From positions 632,501 to 696,500 of the forward strand of contig NC_091675.1 in NCBI RefSeq assembly GCF_042453785.1: DNA of 64,000 nucleotides, written 5' to 3'. Position numbers and translations under genes: made by a program. Below, piece after piece: positions 1 to 11,566 of this stretch. The notes beneath the pieces were generated by a model that had not been told where the DNA came from, made no database searches, and saw only the letters and a list, made by a program, of their open reading frames with translations. The DNA comes from Malus domestica (lineage: Eukaryota > Streptophyta > Magnoliopsida > Rosales > Rosaceae). Each line of letters begins with the position of its first letter. The first letter of the stretch is position 1.

Positions 1-723
1 TGGGAAATCGAGACATTGCACTTATGTGATTCCGTGTTTGGTTAAGACATTAGGTCGAATAGATTTACTGCAATCAGATAAACGAGAATTTTGTCCCCAG
101 CATCTAGTTATTAGTTTCAGAGACTAATTAATGCCATGAAGTCTTTTCTTTGTAGATGCAATGTTCGATCATCTGTTTCTGTTTCTTGTTTCTTACCCGT
201 GCTTTCTGTTGCTTGTAAAATAGCTCTTGATTTATTAGGGAAATGGGTAAGGCCCGTAAGGTTATGGGTTCAAGCTCACTCTCTCCAATCCATGCTCATC
301 ATCTCTACTTTGCCTCCTGACACAAAATTGTGTTTTTTGGATCGTAAGAGTTAGCTATATAGGATTGAGTTTTCAGGGAAATGCCATATGAACAAATCCA
401 CCACCAGAAGTAAGTGGCTTCTTATTACTTGATAATCACTTTGTTTTTATGTTAAGTAACCTAACCAAGGTCAGGTCATGTCGGTTAGAGCAGTTTGCTC
501 TTTCTACATCCACCCTCTTTGGTGTTTAGATTAACTAAATCGTCCATCGCTTGTATTAAAAAGGTAACGTGCGGTAGCTCATTTTCGAATCTCATGAGTC
601 TCAAGAGGAACAAATGGGGGCTATCGTGATGACTCAAGGGGCAGAAACAGGCGACGAAGTTATTCACGAGAAATAATAAAATTACATTACCAAAGCTTAC
701 AATTCCGGCAAAGTTTGTTTTCT
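1..723. other. Intergenic, nothing recognised
   Basis: I see no convincing gene, RNA or repeat here. The short open frames have no family features and no plausible splice-linked partners. The right part is the downstream flank of the thaumatin-like relic that follows. Confidence 0.5.
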
Positions 724-1185
724 TTAGCAGCTGCTGAGCCTGCCTCGCCAACCAAATGTTTGGTATCCATGGCGGATATTGTTTCCCGCCACCGTCGGGA
801 GCTCCCCGGCCGTCGTTCCACTCCCACCTCCAGAACCCCGCCCATTATTTACTGTGCTTGTAGTTGTTGTCACCCCGGACCCATTATTTGTCGTGCTTCT
901 TGTTGGAGACGTATCTCTTGCAGATTTTTGACTGCATGCACACAGCATATAGATATAAAGTTAATTAAAGTGAGGAAAACGTAAGATTATTTTCGTTATA
1001 CCTTGCAGTAGAAGGGCAGAATGTTATGATGTAATCAGCTCCACTACAAGTAAACGTACTCGTGACATCGTTGTACGCGTAGCTATACGATCTCGGACAC
1101 GCCGACTTAAACATCTTCGAGTACACCGACGGCCTACGTGTCCGAGAACCCCAGCATGGCTACAAAATTGCATAGTACGGTATGC
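724..1185 (-). pseudogene. 3' relic of a thaumatin-like protein gene
   Basis: On the minus strand, bases about 1185-1002 encode the end of a thaumatin domain ([20 protein letters not shown], then [16 protein letters not shown]). This is closely parallel to the intact gene at 5110-6909. A donor AG|GTATAA at 1002/1001 is followed by a 69-base intron and an acceptor CAG before 931. A last exon then runs from 931 to the stop at 724. The join phase (2) is the same as in the intact gene. The last exon is Ser/Thr/Gly-rich and ends in ...RGRLSSC, without the hydrophobic tail of the intact gene. Upstream of about 1185 the homology stops: the signal-peptide exon and roughly three quarters of the domain are absent, an in-frame TAG lies at the left edge, and one expected Cys reads as Arg. 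It is best read as a truncated duplicate that can no longer make a secreted PR-5-type protein. Confidence 0.8.
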
Positions 1186-1352
1186 CAAGATCTTGGTTCT
1201 TTTTTCATAGTTCCGAGCTCAAAACTCTCTTCCGAAATTAATATAACAGTTTTAACTCTCTCTCCTCTAAATAATAGTAATTTTAAAAAAATTGCATTGT
1301 CTAAAGACAAAGAAATATAATTGCTTGTAAGTTATAGCATTCAAATTAAGTT

Positions 1353-1580
1353 TATGGAGGTCGGGATCCTGGATCCCTTTCATTAAATCCTATCAATCAA
1401 CAAATTCGGATCCTTAAAATTTGATTCAACGGCTAAAAACATAGAGCTCATTTAAAAGTTATCATAATTTAGTCGTTAGATCAAATTTTAAGGATCCAAA
1501 TTTGATAATTGATAGATCAAATTTTAAGGATTCGAATTTGTTAATTGATAGGATTTGGTGGAACGGATCCCTTTCCGTCG
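1353..1580. repeat. Fold-back MITE-like element with GGATCC-rich arms
   Basis: The left arm (from about 1361, GGATCCCTTTCATTAAATCC...) is matched in inverted orientation by the right arm (ending about 1575, ...GGATTTGGTGGAACGGATCC). The pairing extends about 70-80 bases per side. The right arm carries an extra internal copy of a ~40-base block (GATCAAATTTTAAGGAT...). No coding capacity. The ends were not defined by a clear target duplication. Confidence 0.65.
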
Positions 1581-1804
1581 TTAGCAATATTGGAGGATCA
1601 ACATAATAATGTGGGACCTAGTAAAGCAAAAGCTTTGGAGTAATCGACATTGCTGAAACGGTTCCACGTCACAGCATACATAGTTAGGGTGGACTGCACT
1701 TCCGCCGTGGGACTCCTGTTTTAATTAACAATTTTTTTACAGTTCGAGCCGCGTTTTTGTTAATGATGTATAAATACACATAACGGAGGAAAAGTACACC
1801 GCAA

Positions 1805-1888
1805 GTCAGGATGGCCGAGTGGTCTAAGGCGCCAGACTCAAGTTCTGGTCTTCGAGAGAGGGCGTGGGTTCAAATCCCACTTCTGACA
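1805..1888 (+). tRNA. tRNA-Leu, anticodon CAA, intronless
   Basis: This is an 84-nt gene with a complete cloverleaf. Acceptor GTCAGGA (1805-1811) pairs with TTCTGAC (1881-1887), and the discriminator is A1888. The anticodon stem CCAGA/TCTGG encloses the loop CTCAAGT, with anticodon CAA at 1839-1841 (reads UUG). The long variable arm is as expected for class II tRNA-Leu. The internal pol III promoter is present: A box TGGCCGAGTGG and B box GGGTTCAAATCCC. It decodes leucine in the cytosol. It stands alone between the two thaumatin-like genes. Confidence 0.97.
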
Positions 1889-1894
1889 GATCAG

Positions 1895-1899
1895 TTTTT
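1895..1899 (+). terminator. Pol III T-run terminator of tRNA-Leu
   Basis: A run of five T lies 7 bases after the discriminator base, followed by further T-rich sequence. This is the usual stop signal for RNA polymerase III. Confidence 0.8.
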
Positions 1900-2668
1900 A
1901 TTTTCTTTCAATAATTTTTTGCTTCATCAATATCTTTCAAATTTTGGGGGCCCTCACAGACATAATTCAAAAGAATTACGAAAGCTTATAAGTTTGGTAA
2001 TTTAAGTGGGTATCTGGAACGTCAACAAAGCAAAGCAAAAGCACATGTTTCTCTGCCTAGAGCCTAGCTACATTGCATGCATGTGGAAGGATCTTGGTGC
2101 CTTTGGTGCAATGACGTGCCTATACTGCTTTTTGTTCAATTGCCTACAAGGATTGATGTGGGAGCTTTGATTTGTAGAATATATACAGCTCAAAGAGTAC
2201 TTTTTCTCTGTTGAATTTCGGTGGAATTAATAGATTTGACGCTACTATGGTGTTCCAGGTTACTAACACAAACTCATGTGTAAAACTATATCTTGCTAGC
2301 TATAATCTTGTGTTAGTGTTTCGGGATGCTTAGTGGCAACCGTTCCATAAAAGTCTCTCTTGTCATGTTAATACATTGAATATGTACATCACACTTACAA
2401 CTGGGATCTTAGCATTACAAATAGCTTATTAAGAGGAGTGAGGTGTTTAAAACATGTTGCATGTATCATATATGATAAGTAAGAGATGGGATTGTGTTAC
2501 TCAAGGCTGATGATAATCAAAACCCTAGCACACCAAACTTTCTGCTTTTGTTCTGAAAAAAAAAAAGGAAAAAATAAAATTTGAGGTTTTGAGACTTCCG
2601 ACCATGCAAAAGTGCAGAAGGTCCAATAGCTTAGATAGGTTATCAAGTTGGTGGTGGAGGGAACCCTG

Positions 2669-2700
<32 letters not shown>

Positions 2701-5109
2701 CATAGTTTCTATACTTATGATGATGACATGCAAAAGTGGAATGTCGACGCTGCATGTTCAAAAGGTGCTCGCGAACCCTGAAACATCCCATGTGGAATAT
2801 TGCCGCTTGTGCAAAAATTAACCTCACCAGAAAGTTGTTCCCTTATCTTAATTAGAACCCTTTTATTTTGGGATGAGCATGAAATATGTGCAGCACTGCA
2901 AGGGGTACTAACTGTTATAGCTAGACGATGACTATGTAGTTTCTACTTTTCAAGCAACTTGATGACACATTTCCAACGCTGGTCTAATTAAGGAGGCGAT
3001 TCGTTGCGAGACTGATCGATCGATCGAAACCATGATACGGAAACATATTTCTTTACTTCCCCTTTGTGCCTGACTTTTAGATTGCTGATCAGTCACTGTA
3101 TGCTATTGCGGAGGATATAAATCTAGCAGATAGTGTATCTTTTTTTGGTACAATACTTTTTCTCTCTTCTCTTTACTTTAATTGTGCACAAATGGCTAAA
3201 GTATATGGACCCTAATTATAAAACGGAAAGATCGACTTGTAATAAAGGGCAGCTGACAAAGTGATGGCATGTAATGTAGGTGCCATGCAATCTAACCTTT
3301 ATATCAATATTCAAACAAGCTGCTCTTTAGATATCGAACTCGTTATTCATGAAAGTCAAATCATAAATCTACACTATGTACAAATGAAGAAGGTTATTAA
3401 TTACCACTAGACCGTAAGCAAGATCCTATTTTTCTCTTAAATTTATATATAAATACCAATTCGGAGTTTCAAAAGTATGAGATTAGGTTTTGAAGTTGAT
3501 TTTAGTTAAGTGCATTTCCTGGAAGTTTGTGAGTTGCGTGTTTGGCCCAGCACCACACACTTTGCATATGCTTTTGCTTCATTCATCTTGAATCGGGAAA
3601 AAACTAGACTTGCATGTACTTATAAGTAATTAGACTAATATTTTGGTCTAATATCTCATTCATTGTGACTCCGAATTCAATTATGAGCAATCTGCTTTTT
3701 CAAATTTCACAAACCTATAATACAAACAAATTATTAGGAATAATTTTGGCAAGCAAGCAACTTGGTAGATATGAGATCACTATCATATCCGCTCCAAATA
3801 CTTGTTATGAAACTGGTCCTGCATGAAGATATATGCTAAATATATGTATACATAAGCTAAGTTGGACCACGCACACCAGAGTGAAATGAAATATTATTGT
3901 GTGGTGTGGTGGTAGCGTGGATAAGGCAGCCAAGCCAATGAGCACGGAAGCTACCATGCCTTGCAGCAGAAGCATCACCACCAAATGAAGGACGTATGTG
4001 CGCTGCTTGATACTTGACACCGACCTCCCTTGGCCACTTCGAAACCTCTAACAGCCACCACCTCACCACCTCACCACCCACCATATATACAATCTTAACC
4101 TTATTATTATCTGCTTACACACTTGACACTTACACCCAGCGATCAAATGAGCCACACTTTACAAAAAGTGAATTTGAATAACCAAACACTTGTTACAATT
4201 CAATCCACGAATTATATTCCAAAAAATCTGTAACACACATAAGACATCGGTTATATGCGGTCAGTTTAAGGTTGTTATACAAACAAGTAATAAACCGTCG
4301 AGAATTCTACAATACACTTGGGTATTGGATGCATCGATGCATTAAGTGCTGTTAGACAACTAGATTTATTATTGTCATATGACAATCTTAATTTGGTCGT
4401 TCGTATTATTTACTAATTAGTTTTGTGTTATATTTTGATTATGATGAGAAAGTTGGGACACGATCAGTATCCCAGTCATCAAACCTTTGCTTGCAAGGAT
4501 TATGATAACATCAAAATATTAAAACAATGATAATTCGGAGAAAAAAAGTGCGAAAATCACTTCTCAAACGCTAAAAATACAGAGAAAGTGACGAAAGGGT
4601 TAGTTAGAGACCTTCACTATGCTTCGTGAAATTAAAAAGCTTTATTTACATTATCCTCATCCCATTATTGCTTCATATAATGTCAAATTTAATTAAAACA
4701 AAAATATATATAAAAAAAAATGCTCCATGACAAAGTGACATCAACTGGAAATAATACGAGCTTAGTAAAAACAAAAACTTCATTATCTTCCCACCAAATT
4801 AGGCAGTTAATATAAAGAATTGGATGACGAAAAAAAGCTTAACAATAATTTTTCCATATATAACTCTAGTTTCTAAACTAATAACCTAATAATCTAACAA
4901 TCTAATCTAACATCCGTACAACTTGCCACTTTTCTGATGGGTGGGTGGGCTTTTCCCATCACATGACTCCAATCCACGTAACCAAGGCCATGCATGTGGG
5001 TCCACCTTCCAAAATTCACATGGCCCAAAGAGTAAAAAAAGTTGGAAGGGTCCACGACCCCTATATTGGGCCCAGGACTCACATGGGCCCACCCCAGACA
5101 AAGAGTCAG
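1900..5109. other. Intergenic 3.2 kb, with a CA/TA microsatellite
   Basis: AT-rich spacer with no gene I can support. A (CA)n tract of about 12 units at 2669-2692 runs into (TA)n to about 2702. It generates false cysteine/valine-rich open frames on the minus strand. The last ~200 bases before 5110 would be the 3' flank of the thaumatin-like gene. Confidence 0.6.
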
Positions 5110-6909
5110 TTAGAACAAGAGCTGCCATAGCAACCCAATGGCTGCGACTACGCCGACCGCACTCGTCACACGTGTTTCGAATGCGTCAAAGGACGCGGCC
5201 GACGATGGATAGAAGTAGGAGCCGTCGTACTCCATCGTGTTGTTTATCTCCTGCGGCGAGGTTGAGGTGGTTGTCGGCGTAGCGGACGGTGTAGCTGTAG
5301 GCTGCGGCTGTGTGCTGTCCTGTGATGCTTTCTGGCTGTAAAATAAAAATGCACAATGATATTAAGAGTCAGTCAGTACATTTACCGTTACAAAAAATAA
5401 TAACCATGAAAAAGTAAAGTATTGACCGTTGCAAAAAATGATGTGACAAGTTTCGGAGTGTGGTGTGTGTGATGAGTATTATTTAAGAAAGGGAATCGGA
5501 TCTCTAGATTCCGAAGTGCATCGGGATCTGCGTTTCGCTCCGGCATTGGAGACCGCATGTGGGATTCCAGCCTGGATTTCTAAGCGCTCCACCATACCAC
5601 TTTATCTGAAAAGACAGTTTTGCCCTTCGCTGTGTAATATAGTTTGGGCGCTGATTATTATCTGTCTATCATGAAACTATTAAGATTTATGCGGAGACAG
5701 GCTTTCATGAAAACAATGACGTTAGGTGCAGTTAATCTGATAAAATGCATGATAATGTGTTATTGGTAATGTACTAATGTGTCAGCGGAGAGCCGCCCAT
5801 TTGTTAGTGCCCACCGTCGACAGCGACAAATGAACTTTCGGATATTCCGTTGAGTTTTGGCCCGGCGTAACGGACAAAAACTGGCACTCGAAAGTAAAAA
5901 ATGTGAAAAAAAAATCACCCTCAACGTTCCAATTGACAGGCTTTTTACGAACGAAAATGTGAGGACGAAACTACCCTTATAACGGTCGAGAATGGAGGGA
6001 AGCAGAATGTAAATTTACCTGGTGCTGGGCGACGGGCAGAAGGTGATGGTGTAGTCGCCACCGGCACATGTGAAGGTGCTGGTCTTGTCGTCGTACGCGT
6101 AACTGTATGCGTGCGGGCACGCGCTCTTGAAAATCTGAGAGTATTGAGATGGCTTGCAAGTGTCAGGTGAACCGTACTCGCCGCTGCAACAGTACTGCGG
6201 CTGGCCGAACGCCTCGCACGCGCTCTTGCACGCGACTCCTTCAGCTCCGTCGGCGCTGGTGACCTTGAGCTCTGAAGGACAGCGGGTGTTGAGGTCGACA
6301 ACACAGCCGGTGTTCGTACAGTTGGTCCCAGTGCCGCCATTGGGGACCACCAGCATAGGGAGGTTGTACCCGTCCACGAGGCTGACGTCGAAGAAATCGA
6401 GGCCGCCGGCGCCGTCGAGTGTGAACTCAGCGAGAGTGGCTGGCGGGGCGGCACCACTGCCGGAGCATTCTAGCTTTCCAGAGCCGCAATCGCCGGTGAG
6501 GCAAGAGAATTTGCCGGCGGAGTCGTGGGAGCAGAGGGTTCGGCCCCAGAAGCGGCCACCCCAGGATGAGGGGGCGGAGATAATTTTCGTTTCGCCCTTT
6601 GCGAGGGCGAAGCCGGTGGTCGGAAGAGGTGAGACGCCGGCGTTGGAGAGAATGCCGGGCCACACTGTGTAGTCGCACTTGTTTTGCATTGTGAATGTCC
6701 TTGAAACAACTCCTGCACGTTAATTAAACAGAGCAAAATTAGTACACTAGTCTACACAAAATAAACAAAACTGGACCCAGAATTGTAAACAAGTTGGGAA
6801 TTTAAGTGTAAAGAAGTTGGGAATTTAAGTGGGATTAAAGATTATTACCTGATGTTAGTAGCCCGAGGATGGTTAGTAGAGAAACTAACAATGATGGTAA
6901 TCGAGCCAT
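5110..6909 (-). CDS. Thaumatin-like protein (PR-5 family) with hydrophobic C-terminal tail
   Basis: Secreted thaumatin-fold protein of the PR-5 family, linked to pathogen defence and beta-glucan binding. There are three minus-strand exons: 6909-6849, 6712-6019 and 5335-5110, all with GT-AG joins, giving 326 residues. Residues 1-21 are a signal peptide (MARLPSLLVSLLTILGLLTS). The thaumatin signature GKFSCLTGDCGSGKLEC lies at about 87-103. The domain has exactly 16 cysteines, the number that forms the eight family disulphides. Acidic cleft residues are visible in AEFTLDG...DFFDVSLVDG. Exon 3 adds about 75 residues: a Thr/Ser/Pro-rich linker, then a hydrophobic end (AVGVVAAIGLLWQLLF). That makes the protein longer than compact PR-5 proteins (~225-245) and suggests a GPI anchor signal, so a membrane- or wall-attached form is inferred. 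A TATA box lies about 120 bases upstream of the ATG. Confidence 0.95.
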
Positions 6910-7025
6910 GGATTCAGAGGTGAATGTTTTCGTATGGAAGCTGGGTTTTGCAGAGAGGAGAGAGAGAGAGAGAGGAGAGAAGAGAGGGTGTGTAGGATTT
7001 TCTGAAAAAGGTGGGAGGGAAGAGC

Positions 7026-7032
7026 ATTTATA
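7026..7032 (-). promoter_or_regulatory. TATA box of the thaumatin-like gene
   Basis: The minus strand reads TATAAAT, 117 bases upstream of the ATG at 6909. A CT-rich tract (6955-6985) follows where the 5' leader would be, as is common in plant promoters. Confidence 0.6.
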
Positions 7033-7077
7033 GAAGAAAAGGGAAGAGGAAAAGCCCTTTACTTTGCGTCTTGCCAT

Positions 7078-9131
7078 TCTTTACTTTGCGTATTGGAATA
7101 GGAAAAGCCCTGTTTTTTTTACTTACTGTTTTTGTTTGTTTTTTTTTTTTTCCAAGAATCAGTTGGAAAATCAATTTAAATTGGGAATGTTTAATTTTAT
7201 TTTGTCAGCTAGGAATGTTTAATTAAGAAAGTGAATTTATTAAGACAGACATTGAAAAGGGTAAGTTTTTATCTCATGTCAAAAAGGGTAAGTAGTCTAA
7301 AAGATTTGATGCTTAAATTTACCACACTTTTCTAAAATGATACATACTCTCTGATTAAAACTTACGTCTAATTTGTTTCTTTTTTTCTTTCAAGAAAGTG
7401 ATTTTTACATCACTTATATTACGGTCTACTAATATTTCTCTCACTTATCTTTATTTACAAGTGAGAGATCTAAGTGTAAATACATCATTGTATTTAAAAA
7501 TGGAACTGTTATTAACACTCCAAAAATCTCAATCTACATTCCTCAAAAGTGTAACTTTTTGTCTAATTATAAAAAGTTTGAAGTGCCAGATGAGATTTTT
7601 GGAATGCCAATAACAATTTTCTTTAAAAAAAATGATCTTTTACATTCTTGTTTACACATGTGTATGTTGACAAATGAGAACTTAGAGCTTATGGTTTATA
7701 TCTTAAAAATAGTGCACAGGATAATATGGATCAATGAAAGTGAATTTTAGGAGATTGGCTTGTGTGATGAACTCTATTGATATGTCAATTTTATTGCTAT
7801 TAATTTCAAAGGTTGTTCTACCATACTCTTGTAGAATTTCCTAGTTTCCTATATCGATAAAACTTATGCAACATGCAAAAGAGAATCTGGAAAGTACGAT
7901 GAAGACAATTGATAACTTACGGGACTGCAACATGGCTAGTGCAATGGCTATAAAGTATTAAAAATCCACAATAAAATGTTCATGCCCATCAGATTAAGGG
8001 TAAAAAATTTCATGTAACTGGTTAACTATCATTTTTTTATCGGTATCTCACATCACGCGTATAGCATGATGTGAAAGATAATCCAGTACAAAATTATTGC
8101 ATGTACTCAATTATTATCACCTCATTTTCTATTCTACTTTAGGTCTTACATCTCGTGAATTACGCTCGAGATCAATAAGATGATATGTACGGATAAGATG
8201 AGATATATATAATTGGAATATGAAATATTAGTCAATAGTTAGACCTAGGTAGATCCCAAGAGTATTTTATATTCCCCGATTTTACCTTGTAGAATCTCAT
8301 AATTAGCAGCATAGATGGGTACAAAACAATATTATATTGTTTTCTACTTCATAACTTGACTGCGGGTTCATCTTCCCTGTTTAACTTGACTGCGGGTTCA
8401 TCTTCCTTCTTTAACTTGTCTGCGGGTTCACCCTGACGTTGTCAAGAGAGCGCGACTGCCACAAGTACAAGTAGCAGCCTCACTCATTCATAATTTGACC
8501 TTGGCAGTTGGCAGTCGGCAGTCGGCAGTCGGAGAATTACTGCAGACGGTCCTTTCTGGCTACCTTTTTCTTTAATTAAGGCACGTTTCTTATGGTTAAT
8601 TGATGAGGATAATTAAGGTCAACATTGTCTCACCAAACCTCCTCTTCCTCAGTTGACTAAACCCAACAACGTCGAATTGCAAGAAAGCGAGACATTGAAG
8701 GGTTACCTTCAACTTCCCTACGACTCTTTCTTAAACAACCTCTCTATATATATATATATATATATATAATCTTTGAGCTACCACAATAATTTTGAAAGAA
8801 TTTGTTACTGTTCCCCAGAAAACAGTTGAAGAATTCGGTCATACGAGGCATCGTGATCGGTTGGTAGGTTAGGTTTTACAATCCTTCCGCCTATTGGCCA
8901 TGGTGTCAACCTCACTCAAGGCACCCATTACTCAACGCCGGAGACGGCAGACAACCACACACTTCGGCTATTAAGCATCCCCTACTTTGACTCTTGAACA
9001 ATTTTGTCCTATTTCCTTGAGCGTTTCCGCGCGTTGACTCTAATTTGATGCCAGTTTTGCATTTAAAAAAAAAAATCACCATTTTTGCATGGAACGACAG
9101 CTTAACGTATTGAATTTGCACCATGGACGAA
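7078..9131. other. Intergenic, with short tandem repeats and a TA microsatellite
   Basis: No gene seen. Three copies of a 30-base unit (TTAACTTGACTGCGGGTTCA...) lie at 8352-8432. Several GGCAGTC heptamers occur at 8503-8534. A (TA)n run covers 8745-8769. The rest is AT-rich unique-looking sequence. Confidence 0.6.
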
Positions 9132-9328
9132 GGAACTGGATCCTCTCTGAGGTAAACCCTCAGGATCCTGCTGAGTAACAAACACGGACCGTTGGATTTC
9201 GATCCAACGGCTACAATTATTATAACTTAAGAGGAACTCCCCTGTTTGTGGACGTTGGATCGAAATCCAACAGCACATGTTTGTCGCTCAACAGGATCTC
9301 AAGGGTTTGCCTCGAAGAGGATGCAGGT
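9132..9328. mobile_element. MITE with ~70-base inverted ends and an 11-base flanking repeat
   Basis: The 197-base element is flanked on both sides by CCATGGACGAA (9121-9131 and 9329-9339), which looks like a target-site duplication. The two halves pair: GGATCCTC...AAACCCT...GGATCCTGCTGAG on the left, and its diverged inverse on the right. An inner stem CGTTGGATTTCGATCCAACG is near-perfect. A 9-11 bp duplication points to a Mutator-type (MULE) family; that assignment is inferred. No coding capacity. Confidence 0.75.
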
Positions 9329-9339
9329 CCATGGACGAA

Positions 9340-9923
9340 TAGAAGCATCATAACAAGTTCTATATTTTGAATTTCACACTAGTATTATGTGAATTAAATA
9401 TTCCTACTGCTTTGTCTTGTACAGATAGTCTTACTCGAACAATTAATTTGTTAATTTAGTTTAGTGTGGTAGTATTATCTCATATAATTGTCCCCTTACA
9501 CCAACACCACCACACGTGCTGCTCTATTCTCATGCTCGTGTATTGTTTTGGGGTCAACAATTAAGAATGTTCAACATGTGTTTGGGAAGGGTTGAGCTCG
9601 TGGGTTCATCACGGCAACTTCAAATGCAAAATACGTACAATTAACACGAGAAATCATAGTACCCTTCTTTCTTTTTCTCACCTTACATGGATTTTTGATA
9701 ATTTGGGTTGTCTATCTTTTAAGTAGTCCTTAAAAGATCGTTCATGCAAAAATTAACTAATACGTTGTTATCAAGCCCAGACAACGTGAATCTATGCAAG
9801 AAAAACTAATTTGCACCGTACAACCAAGAGAAAAAGAAAAGAAAAAAAAAAAAAAAACTGGACTCTTTAAGAAATATTACGTAATGACACATTGACACAT
9901 AAATAATGATGGAAACAAAAATA
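9340..9923. other. Intergenic and 3' flank of the DUF615 gene
   Basis: AT-rich, with no gene seen. An A-rich tract lies at about 9832-9857. The right end holds the likely 3' UTR of the minus-strand gene that follows. Confidence 0.5.
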
Positions 9924-11566
9924 TCATATCTCAATCTCCAGGCTACGTTTAGCAAGGGAACGAAGGAACCTGGTGAGTGCCTTTTCAGCCCTCACTCTCG
10001 CTGCATCAATCTTTACCGTATTTTCCTCCAAATCAACGTTCTGTTCCAATCTAGAATGCACACTTCGGACAAGTTTCCTTAGTTCCTGTCAAGTGAAGCT
10101 AGCATTAGCAACATCGAGCAAGAAACAGAACACTATGCTCCCTCAGGACAAGGGAACAATCGGCATGAGAGTTAACCGACCGACTCAAGTGAATATGAAC
10201 TGGCTGGGTTTTTAAGACCAGCCCTCACGAAGGACTTTTTATTGGGAAATCAACAGTGCCACTTAACCAGACCATCCACTCCATTAAGGATGTGGTGGAA
10301 AAACAAAAGCGCAAGTGACCTAGGCAGCAATGGAACTACTTAGGAAGCATGCTGACTGCTTAAACACATTATTTGGCATTGAAGACACTTATGTGGAGAT
10401 GGAATTTAACTTACCTGACGGTCAAACTCAACACTCGATATTGAATAAACTTCATTGGTGATCTTAATGTCCTTACTGACCAGACCATCAAACCATCTGG
10501 TTGCTTCATCAATGTGAGAACCCTGCATTCGATGCTCAATTAATCAGATGAAATATGTCCATAAACTACTTACCGAACCTTCAGCAATCTTTCTTGCACA
10601 GTTTCAAGCAAAGTAATTGTAACGTACCTCTTCTTCCTCCTCATAATCAGTTTCTTCTGCTTCTTCTGCATCGGCAACATCATCAACTCCCAATGTCTCC
10701 GGACCTGACAAAGCTTGCAGTTTACTTTCGTCACTGTCTTTCGTAGCCTGAATCAAAGCATCCATCAAGTCGGCCTCCACATCCCGCAGCAGTTTCCCTT
10801 AACACGAATATAACACATCCTTGTAAGATAAGATCACAAATTCACAATGCATACACAAAATGTAAGCAATGATGGAATTAAACAGATTCCAACCAGGGCA
10901 CAAAATTGTTGCATCACATACCAATATAATTGAACTGCCTTCGCTTCCCTTCTCGAACATCCGGTCCTAGTTTCTGAAGCATTAACACAAACACCTTAGC
11001 TGCAACAGCTGACATCAGTAGCTAACGCTTGTTTGAACAGAAAAGAATAAACTAATCAAGCACCTTCACTAGAATCACAGCATCCAACACGCCCTGGTCC
11101 AGAGAAGCCACTCTGCATCCTCGTCAGATTAAAATCCATAACTCCAAATTACTAAACTTACTGGAACTTTTTAACGAAATTTGAAGTTTTGGGGGATAAA
11201 CCTGACAATGCGTTTGATTTGAGGGGTGGAGAAGGAGGCGAGGTCCATAGCCCAACGGACAGCACGTCGGGCGTGGCGCTTCAACTCGTTTCGGCTCTTG
11301 TACGTGACTGCATCCGAATCCGAACCCGAACCCGAACTGGCGGTGCTGTTGGCGTCTTGGTAGTCGGACCGTCTGAGCCCGCGTAATAGTTTATGGACGC
11401 CGCGAGTGGACAGGTGGATGGTGGTCAAAGAGGGAAAACGGGAGTTGGTTCTGGTGGTGACTGGAAGTAGGGGGGAGTAGAGAAGGTGGTGGAAGGCGGC
11501 GTTTGAGCAGCAATGCTGCTGCCACATCGGCCATTGCCTCAGAAGCCGTCCCGCGTGAGCAGCCAT
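9924..11566 (-). CDS. DUF615 (YjgA/DarP-type) ribosome-associated protein, organelle-targeted
   Basis: Six minus-strand exons (11566-11202, 11112-11064, 10973-10922, 10797-10628, 10522-10415, 10085-9924), all with GT-AG joins, give 301 residues. The N terminus is Arg-rich, with Ser and hydrophobic residues and few acids (MAAHAGRLLRQWPMWQQHC...), which fits a mitochondrial or plastid transit peptide. The DUF615 core starts near residue 93 with YKSRNELKRHARRAVRWAM and continues with STPQIKRIV. The hallmark EGKRRQFNYIGKLLR follows, parallel to EGRRRQ...IGKMLR of bacterial YjgA. An acidic stretch (EEAEETDYEEEEE) separates this from a C-terminal helical part. Bacterial YjgA/DarP associates with the 50S ribosomal subunit and helps its assembly. 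A role in organelle ribosome assembly is inferred for this protein. The first exon is GC-richer than the rest. Confidence 0.92.

Noticed and set aside
2497-2827. Two overlapping minus-strand frames with CVCVCV stretches
   Set aside because: They arise from the CA/TA microsatellite at 2669-2702; no splice-linked exons.
6154-6672. 172-codon plus-strand frame
   Set aside because: Antisense shadow of thaumatin exon 2.
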